Shown here one piece after another: positions 56,427-64,000 of a stretch of 64,000 nt of DNA. This DNA comes from Agriotes lineatus (lineage: Eukaryota; Arthropoda; Insecta; Coleoptera; Elateridae), in assembly GCA_940337035.1 (NCBI GenBank), contig CALNHX010003628.1:1-64000 (forward strand), read 5' to 3'. A program made the position numbers and the translations under genes. The notes beneath the pieces were generated by a model. It saw only the letters and a program-made list of their open reading frames with translations, made no database searches and had not been told where the DNA came from. How positions within the stretch are numbered: the first letter of the stretch is position 1; every line of letters begins with the position of its first letter.

Positions 56427-57327
56427 ACGTAGGTAACAAACGTTTTGAGAATTTTTTTTTAATCTAATAATACAAACTATAGTTGTTTTATTTAAATTTA
56501 TACTACACAAATCTATTCACCTAATATTTAACAATAATTATAATTTATCACATATCAGCTAAAGGGCCATAGGTTTCAAGGAATCACAATTTGTTGCGGA
56601 TGCCCCTCATCATCTCTTAGACGGTAAATAGATTAAACTCTCGAATCTTTTGATAGATTCTTCGTAGCAGTTCTTAGTCCTTTTAGACTGCCCACCCACC
56701 GTCGTAAACTTTTCTACCGAGTAAAGCCCAAAACTGTTTTATAGGACGCGCCTGAGGAACATTCGGGAGGTTATCCTCTCGAGGTAACAGGGGACGTTTT
56801 GTTTCCAATCGTTTCAAGAACATAATATTGTCATTAACATGGTGCGTTTGAATAAAATTGACCAATTTGGGGAGGTATCTTCGAATATAAATGTCTGCAT
56901 TTACAGCTTCACCCCTAACTCGCCCAACATAAGGTCTTGAAATACCAGCTTCCGAAATGACGCACCACACTAGTATCTTGTTCTCAAATTTAGCCTTTTT
57001 CCTATATCTAACATCATTGGGGACGTCCTCAATGTTGTCGGTATAAAACCCTTCGTTAACTTTTATTTCGGAGTTTGATATTGTAAAATATTTTCAGTCA
57101 TCAAAAATTATCGTGATATTGTTTCTGAAATGCTCTCGTCTTAAATTTCTGGAGTACCTCGGAATCCTCTAACTGAGCAGCCGTGTATATTGGGCACTTT
57201 TGTCGCTTTCCTAATTTTAATTGATTTCTGCTAAATTCCCTCTCAATGGTCATGTGGGATGTTGATAGCTTTACTTTTAATAGAAAAAAAATACAAAACT
57301 TTTTCTCAAAACTTTTGTTACATATGT
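56427..57327. mobile_element. Tc1/mariner element with TA duplication (deleted copy)
   Basis: The termini share GTAACAAA.GTTTTGAGAA in inverted order, starting AC(G/A)TA. TA lies at 56,425-56,426 and 57,328-57,329. Copy B lacks it and has TAGTTA at the same point. At 901 bp it is shorter than a full element, in line with internal deletion. Confidence 0.85.
56560..57260 (-). pseudogene. Tc1-like transposase fragment
   Basis: Minus-strand frames give a DDEKYFTIS-like first acidic site (with a shift just upstream), NEGFYTDNIEDVPNDVRY, ENKILVWCVISEAGISRPYV, then VNADIYIRRYLPKLVNFIQ and NVPQARPIKQFWALLGRKVY with the last acidic region. The second acidic block expected after NDNIMF is missing, which suggests a deletion. 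Family resemblance is to insect Tc1-like transposases with an extended catalytic spacing; the exact group is uncertain. Confidence 0.75.
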
Positions 57328-59077
57328 TAGTTATTTGTCACACCATGCGTATAATATGCAGTGATTCTTCTTTATCGCTCATTGCTCGTAACACCTTCAT
57401 CGAAACCTGGATACAATAATCATACGATGAGCAAACACTTTTTGAAATCTCGTTATACCGCAAAAAACAGTAACAACGTTTTAATTCCAATCATCACATC
57501 AGTATAAAAGTATTGTAATAGTATATTAGGCAACTAGTTTCGAAAAACGATGTTTTACTGAAAAAATATATCTGGTTTGAGTACGAGCGTCATTACAAGA
57601 GTAATTCGACGCAAAGCAAAGTCTTTCCAAAACATTTGGTTACACTCTTGCACGCATCAGAAAAGTGGAATCTGAATTCAGATCACCAATTTGAATGTGT
57701 TGTAGACTAGGTATTCCATGTGAAAACACTTTAATCGACTACCAACATGAACCACCACCGATTTGGTTTACCAAGAACTTGGATGATAGCCGATGTGAAT
57801 TTAGATCCTGCTGAAACTACTACCGATTTTGTTTTGTAACAAACACATGATATGTCACCGAACTAACATACCTCCAACATGGTGTACCAACCGACTTGGA
57901 TTATCACCGATGTGGATTTACATCCGACTGAAACTACCACCGGCCAATAATTATTTGAAATTCGTACTAATGATTACTCGCAATTTGTACTATTGATTAT
58001 CTGATATTTGTACTGAATTCTACCGAATTAGAAACTAGTATACTGTGATATTAGCATTTTGTTTACGAATTCTCAGTTGAATGTCTGGATACACTTGTCG
58101 TTAGCTGGTAAAAAAATCATTGGCGACAATTTGGCTTAAAGAGTCTTCCTGACTGGGCGGCCGGCACCTATATCCAAGTAGTTATAGTTTGTTGTGTTTT
58201 GAGCGAATTAGCCGACGAATCGATATGATGCTAACATTAGATAAAAACATAAATCGCACGCTTTGTCGTAAATTTGTATGTTAACATATCTTAGAATATC
58301 TAATGCAGTGTGGCAAAAAAAGTTTTACCCAACTAAAGTTTTATACTTCTGTTACTATCGTAGAAAACGTATTGTATGTAACACGTTCAAAAAGTGTAAA
58401 AATGTTTAGCACTTGTTTTTATAACACTACATAGAAAATGCTGAAAACATCCAAGTCGCAATATTCTTCAGGATTGGTTGTACAACATACAGAGTTGATC
58501 TTATACTCAATTTCTAAAATAATTCTTAACTTTTGCTATTTTTAACGTTATCGTGAATTGAAAAGAACTTTAAAATATTGTAAATTTTGATGGTAACCTG
58601 TTAAAAAAATAATTCTAGTCATTCAAAAATTCAATTCCAGATTCTGCCCCTATAATTTTCATTCATAACATTATAAATCAGCCCCCGCAGTATGAAATTT
58701 TAAATTAGATTTTCCGTAATCGACTGTTAGATTCCTCGAAATAGTAAAAGTTTTGATCTCTTCTTTTTTCATTTTTATAGTCTTATTTATCACTAACAAA
58801 GAAAAACGGCGCTATACAAAAATTGTAATAGGTTTTTTAATTATTCGATAAATAACTAAACTTTAGCTTCCAATAAACAATTAATTGTTATTGTTTTGAA
58901 AACAATAGCGTATGCAATATGAACCTAACGTTGCGTGGTATAAATAACTATTTGATAGACGTTTACATAAAAATAATTTAAAGCTTTACACAGCTATTCA
59001 TAATGTCATGCGTTAGTCGCGACTAATTGTCATGGCGGCCCGCTTCATCTTTGATTTTTTACCGTATTTTACTGTAA

Positions 59078-59567
59078 GTAATAGCTATATGTGTCGAGGG
59101 CAATAACACTTTTAGCACGAGTTTGCACACAATATTTTTTCTACGGCCTTAAATTTACGGTTATTAATCCATAAATGTCGATTTAACAAAGGTTTGCATT
59201 TACGACAGTTATAATTTACGTCATAGTAAGAAGATGGCCGTGACGGGGCAGGTGACTGTTTCTGCAGCCGGTAGCTGTAAAAGTTAGTTATCAAAGCTAA
59301 TTATAGTAGTACGTATTTTACTTTATTCATTACATAATGCTTTAATTATTTAAAAAACACTTTACCTCTAACGAAAGAAGTAACTAGAATGCCTTTCACT
59401 TCCAGTTTAAAATATTAAATTCAAAACCAGCTGTTTACTTTTAGCATATGTGCAAAAGGAACAGCTGATTTCACTTTTAGCACGCTGATTTATAAAACGT
59501 CATTTTTAGTTCAACAAGCTAGTTTGAAGGCCTACTTTTAGTAGTGGTCGTAGAATTTTTTTTATCT
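59078..59567. mobile_element. 490-bp insertion with repeated ACTTTTAGCA words
   Basis: Copies A and B are uninterrupted here. The insert contains ACTTTTAGCA or close forms near 59,108, 59,438, 59,474 and 59,535, and a 60-codon minus-strand frame with NYNCRKCKPLLNRHLW that I cannot place. No clear terminal repeat. Confidence 0.45.
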
Positions 59568-60754
59568 ATGAATATCTACTTCTGTAATTATATTTATCTG
59601 CTCTCTAGATTACTACATTCTAAATCAAAGATAAAACGAAGTCTACAAAACAATAAATATTATAACGGTAGCACCTAGTTCAACATTATGCACCATTCAA
59701 ATTCTTTGTGAATTTATAAATTGCTGCAGCTAGTACCCCAGGCTTATGTCAAGATTTATTAAGAGAGTAACATTTAATTTTAGCGGTACTAGCATATTTT
59801 GGATTCCACCCAATGTACATAAAAAATAACTTTTAACTTTTCAAGAAATGGGAGAGCGTAGCGATTCTAACAGTTATTTATGGTACGGATTTTATCCAAC
59901 AACTGAATAAATACAAAAAAATGTATTAATAACTGCGAAGTCAAAGTGGCAAATTAATTTAGAATGGGATAAAGCAATAACTCACTAGTGGGTTATGGCC
60001 TATATAGGGAGGTGCTAGATAAAATACGTTTTCTCAATATTTATTTTTATAGTTCATTCCGCAATTTTTTACATCGTTTCTATATTAACCTATCGATATA
60101 GTTTTTGGTAATTGTTGAATTCGCAATTGGAATTTGAATTTTTAAAAATTTTGAAGTAAATAATTTCAGACCAGAGCTATACATATATATCCAGTTTTCA
60201 TATTTAGAAATGTTTCAGTCATTACTTTTTTCCCGATGCTCTAAGACCCATTTTAAATTCTTTTTGGTGACATTCAATGAACGGATTTATGTCGAAAAGA
60301 GTCAGTAATCAGATGCAGATGTAGTGTTGTGAATTAGTCAACTGCTGTATCTATCTGCTTGATTCAGGATGTTTATGCTACTAAAATCACCTTCATAATT
60401 TATATTTAATCAACTATAAGTTGTTCACAAAATTTATTAGCTTTGTGTTTATTTCGAATTTATGTTATATTTTCTATTTGTTCAGAATAGCAGACCGGTG
60501 GTTTTGGAGACATATGCGAGTTATCCGGCGATTGTGCGAACAACTTGCTTTGTATGCGAGAAATAATACCATATCTATAGTTGCGTCTCTTGAATGAGGC
60601 CTCGTCGTTCCTTGAAATCCAAGATTTATTTTATTCAACGGTTTTTAAAATGTTGGGTGGCACTTTATACTTCTTCGCGAATCAATGACTTAAATTCGTT
60701 TGTATTTGAAAAATCGCAGTATGCTAATTGTTTACTGTATTTTTTGTTTAATAG

Positions 60755-61715
60755 TTCGCACGAATGCAGGTTTGTATAAAAATAAGACCATAGAACATCA
60801 GATGCATAAACAGCAAGAAAAAGGAATTAATCGAGAAATTGTACAAGTTAAAACTAGATTACATAGGAAAAGCGGAAATAAAAGGACCAGTCAAGCTCTA
60901 ATGCGTTTAAACAAAAGATATTGATTATACTCGTCGGTAGTGGAGAATAACAAATGAGCGCAAGGAGGGGCGAGTTTAGAAGTATATCCTCTTAAATTAC
61001 AAACAATAATAATAATAATGGTAAGGTACTAACACCCCATGAAGGAGCTTGGCCTGCAAGGCGGAAGATCAGAGCTTCCGTATCCGAAATAAATGGAAAT
61101 TACGTACACTAAAGCACATTGACAGTAGAAGTAAAAATTGTGAAAGAAAAAAGCATATGGCAAATAATGGTTGCTTCGGCTTTACTGAAGCTAAAGAGGT
61201 TGAAATAAAAAACAATTTTATTGAAGATGAAAAATATGAAAAGTAGCAATGTTATAATTATAGAATTCTGCATGACAAACAATTTAGTAAATAAGAATAT
61301 AATTCATTCATAAGAACATATACCAGTATGCAAAGCAGACAGCAGAAATGAGAAATCGATCTTCGACAAACATCTAATAGATAGATTAAATTGGAGAAAA
61401 ACCAAGAATGTCAGGGTGAAATGGGGACCAGGATACTATTTTATTCAAATGGATATGATAGTAAAACAACAAAAGTTGATAGAAAGGAACAAAAAAATAG
61501 AAAATTAAAAGCTACGTTCTAAAAAATACATTATAAAGAAATACCAATACAACCTAGGAAAGAAGTTAGAGGCAAAAGTTGCAGAGATTGATAAGATAGA
61601 TGGATAACGTTAAATATGCATAATAGAAGCAGCACGTGGCCGATGTGGAACGGCAGAATAATTACCACAGGTTTTAAAAAAACGCCATGGTGGACAACAG
61701 AATTAAAGACACACG
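60755..61715 (+). pseudogene. Old LINE endonuclease relic, copy C
   Basis: It parallels the relic in B (34,985-35,865), with the HIDSRSKNCERKKHMANNG and FTEAKEVEIKNNFIEDE pieces and the later KTPWWTTELKTHEEKK-like linker in a shifted frame. It is broken by stops and by a LINE-tail insertion at 61,004-61,087. Confidence 0.6.
61004..61087 (-). repeat. LINE 3' tail insertion (ATT-type)
   Basis: An 84-bp piece absent from copy B. Reversed, it reads GCTCC.TCATGGGGTGTTAG then CCTTACCATTATTATT, matching 529-568. Confidence 0.6.
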
Positions 61716-61770
61716 AAGAAAAAAAGACATAATGTAGCCAGAATAAAAATAATATGTACAAAAACTACTA

Positions 61771-62683
61771 CAAAGCCTGGGCAGTAATTAATTACTTTAT
61801 AATTAAATTATTAATTACATTTCTTCTTGTTGATTTGCTTTGAAATTGAATTATTTTTCAAAATACGATAATTGTAATTGGTAATTGTCTAATTTGTTGA
61901 AAAATACTTGACAATTACTGTTGAAAAGTAATTAATTAATTACTACTTACTCAGTTAGTTTTGCCTAATTAAATTATACTAAATTACTATTTAAATTACT
62001 TGATTTGTATTTGAATTACTTGTGGTAATTGAAATTACTAGCAGTAATTGCTTGTTTGTAGATGGGATATGCACGTGTTGTTTCTTGTGTAGTGTAGGCT
62101 GTTCAGCATGTGGCATTGTGTACGAAGTAAACAATATGTCTGCGATAAGTACTTGCTAGTATATATGTGCAGGGTTTAGGTGTTAGAGCAGACAGTGGCC
62201 TTGCCACTATTCTGAACCTCGCCCTGAGTTTGACTGAAATTTTGTTTTGTTTTAACTGTTATATAGGTATTTAGCTTTGTATTTGTTTCAGTCAATAAAA
62301 TCACTATTATTATTATTATTATTATTATATTGAAAAATAAAATACTAAAAATATTTAGTATTTTCCCTAGCAATTCACAACAAATAGGTTCATTATACAA
62401 TATTTATTGATAATAATTATTTATTAATTTCAATTTGATTGTTTAAAGCGATTTACTAGCACATGGCTATCTAAATACCATTATATACGAATATACGACA
62501 ACATTTTCTAGAGAAAGTAATTAAAAAAGTAATTTATGTTGCGTGATTGAAAGCACAAAGTAATTGGTAATTGAACTACTATTTTATTTGAGTAATTTAA
62601 AATCTGTTAATTCAATTACTTCATTGGGCGGTAATTCGTAATTGGTAATTAATTACTTGTTAAAAGTAATTTTCCCAGCTCTG
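61771..62683. mobile_element. AT-rich hAT-like element, copy C
   Basis: The left end is CAAAGCCTGGGCAGTAATT and the right end, reversed, CAGAGCTGGGAAAATTACTT. The 8-bp duplications AACTACTA and AACTACGA (61,763-61,770; 62,684-62,691) differ by one base. Same position as in copy A. A LINE tail is nested at 62,165-62,330. Confidence 0.8.
62165..62330 (+). repeat. CR1-like LINE 3' UTR with (ATT)n tail nested in the hAT
   Basis: Absent from the hAT copy in A. It ends TTTCAGTCAATAAAATCACT followed by about eight ATT units, the form of a CR1/L2-type 3' end. Confidence 0.6.
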
Positions 62684-63306
62684 AACTACGACAGAATTAT
62701 ATCCAAGACTGACGAAAAAGAAAAGGGAGACCGAAGAACAGCGATATAAGCAACATAGCTGGATGCTTAGAGACTATTAATATCATTATTGTGTTCACAT
62801 GTTACTCCTGCAACACAAACCAAAACATAAGTTTCTATATAAAAATGAAATATATATATTTAGAAGGTTCTAGTGGTAAATTACGAAACGTATCCAAGGG
62901 AATTGGCGAATTTGAAACTAGAATTGGACAGGCAATCGTTAAAAGGAATTTTAAGTATAAAATGAAGTTAGCGGTTATCTAATAAGGAAAGACCAACGAT
63001 GTACTAATTTGTACTGAAATAGAGACGTACACTATACAATTATTGTAACATACTCTAAAATCGAGTTCTAGTAAACATTTTTCTTTCAAAGTATTCTATT
63101 TCATTCATATTTAGACCTCTATTAGGGAATATTCAGATTCAAAATTCAATATAAAAAAACTGTATTTATATCAAATATAAGAGTCTTTAAATAACACGTC
63201 GCTAAGCTTTGAATGTTTTATGATTAGGGCTTTTACCATACGACGCACTACTACCGTACTCGCTATGCCAAGAAATACACAACAGTTTTAAACAGTTTAC
63301 CTGATT

Positions 63307-63733
63307 ATTACACACACAACTGTCACATGACTGATATCAGCCAACGAAAACAATGCATTTTTTGAAAATCGACCAATACCGAACTGATTACCTGATAAGC
63401 GCCCGTGGGCTGCTTACCAAGCGATAAGCTCTCTAGGGATGATTATCGACAGCGTGGATGGTGTCACAATTAGAAATAGAAATTTTTTGGCAGTTTTAGA
63501 TCAATTTTAAATCATAATTCGTATACGGGTTTTGTGTAATAATCTTCAACATATAAACGCGGGCCACACACTTACATGTAATTTTGCTCGTGCCAAGGGT
63601 CATCGTGCTGGTTGCCCTTAGAAAACTGCCCTCGGGCAACCCTCGGGACAGTTTTCATTGCAACCAGCACTCGACCCTTGTCGTGTGCAAAATTATCGGT
63701 AAGTATGTCTCGCCCTTGTTATATTACTATTGA
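63307..63733. mobile_element. ~427-bp insertion with internal hairpin
   Basis: Copy B is continuous (ACCTGATTAAGTATTCC). The insert lies between TA dinucleotides. Its right part holds a hairpin with arms CAAGGGTCATCGTGCTGGTT and a reversed partner CAACCAGCACTCGACCCTTG, with an inner pair CTGCCCTCGGG / CCCTCGGGACAG. Probably a mariner-type MITE. Confidence 0.6.
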
Positions 63734-64000
63734 TAAGTATTCCTAACAGCCTATTTATCTATTTGCAGCAATTACTTACCTGTGCGTTGAATAAGGATTG
63801 CAAATATTTCTGGTGATTTACTCTACTATGCACTAGACAATGCAATATAAAATTGCACCAGTGTCGACGTTAACTTTTAACGAGCTCCTATCTAATCAGA
63901 AATTGATAAACAGAGAATATGTGCAGCGGGATTAACTAATAAAGTATTTGTATGTTAATATAGAAATCTCACAGAATTGCTACACAAAACTTATTTATCG

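Larger units (their letters stand above)
52290..64000. repeat. Segmental-duplication copy C (with intact SIAH-like gene)
   Basis: Collinear with copy B from the LINE tail through the SIAH-like gene to the window end. Private insertions are 52,999-54,489, 56,427-57,327, 59,078-59,567, 61,004-61,087, 62,165-62,330 and 63,307-63,733. The unit continues past 64,000. Confidence 0.85.

Noticed and set aside
1..64000. CRISPR array, bacterial genes or recent bacterial transfer
   Set aside because: No regularly spaced direct repeats with unique spacers, no operon-like gene packing, and all recognisable sequences are eukaryotic mobile elements or insect-type genes.

Overview
The window is AT-rich, repeat-dense nuclear DNA of an arthropod, most likely an insect. 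A beetle is my best guess, from the mix of non-LTR retrotransposons, TA-flanked hairpin MITEs, a CYP4-like P450 relic and a SIAH-like gene expansion; the species cannot be read from the sequence. Only one gene looks intact: a 475-codon, intronless-CDS SIAH/SINA-like protein on the minus strand (54,949-56,376). It has two degenerate RING + SIAH zinc-finger modules in tandem. A decayed paralogue lies at 25,923-27,181.

Large-scale layout: the same long module occurs three times in the same orientation, as copy A (about 5,862-17,300), copy B (about 24,165-37,850) and copy C (about 52,290 to the window end). B and C both carry the SIAH-like gene and the tail of a LINE; A begins part-way through the module and lacks the gene here. 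The module also carries an old LINE endonuclease relic. The copies are cut by different later insertions, so each works as an empty-site control for the others. From this, clean target-site duplications can be read for many elements and two probable excision footprints can be seen in B.

Region by region: 1-5.9 kb holds LINE fragments, a 2.6-kb foldback element and a decayed copy of an unidentified coding sequence. In 5.9-17.3 kb (copy A) there are an RTE-like LINE, itself hit by two smaller elements, and an AT-rich hAT-like element. In 17.3-24.2 kb a minus-strand LINE is split by a Crypton-like tyrosine-recombinase element and a TA-flanked hairpin MITE, followed by a second mariner-type MITE. 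In 24.2-37.9 kb (copy B) there are the SIAH pseudogene, a GAGACC-rich hAT MITE, a 5'-truncated Jockey-like LINE, a giant hairpin with a LINE tail inside it, and a foldback element carrying a hammerhead-ribozyme-like motif. In 37.9-52.3 kb there are a Ty3/gypsy RT relic interrupted by a hairpin with a tRNA-like core, a nearly intact pogo/Tigger transposon, a CYP4-like relic, tandem repeats, a 5S-rRNA-derived SINE and a mariner fragment. In 52.3-64 kb (copy C) there are the intact SIAH-like gene, a Tc1/mariner relic, the second AT-rich hAT copy and more hairpin insertions.

The genes do not form a pathway. The SIAH-like protein is the only plausible host function; almost everything else is mobile-element biology. 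The most interesting signals are the hammerhead-like motifs inside foldback elements with 12-16 bp target duplications, and the excision footprints revealed by comparing the three copies. All family assignments come from reading translations and motifs by eye; no database search was possible.
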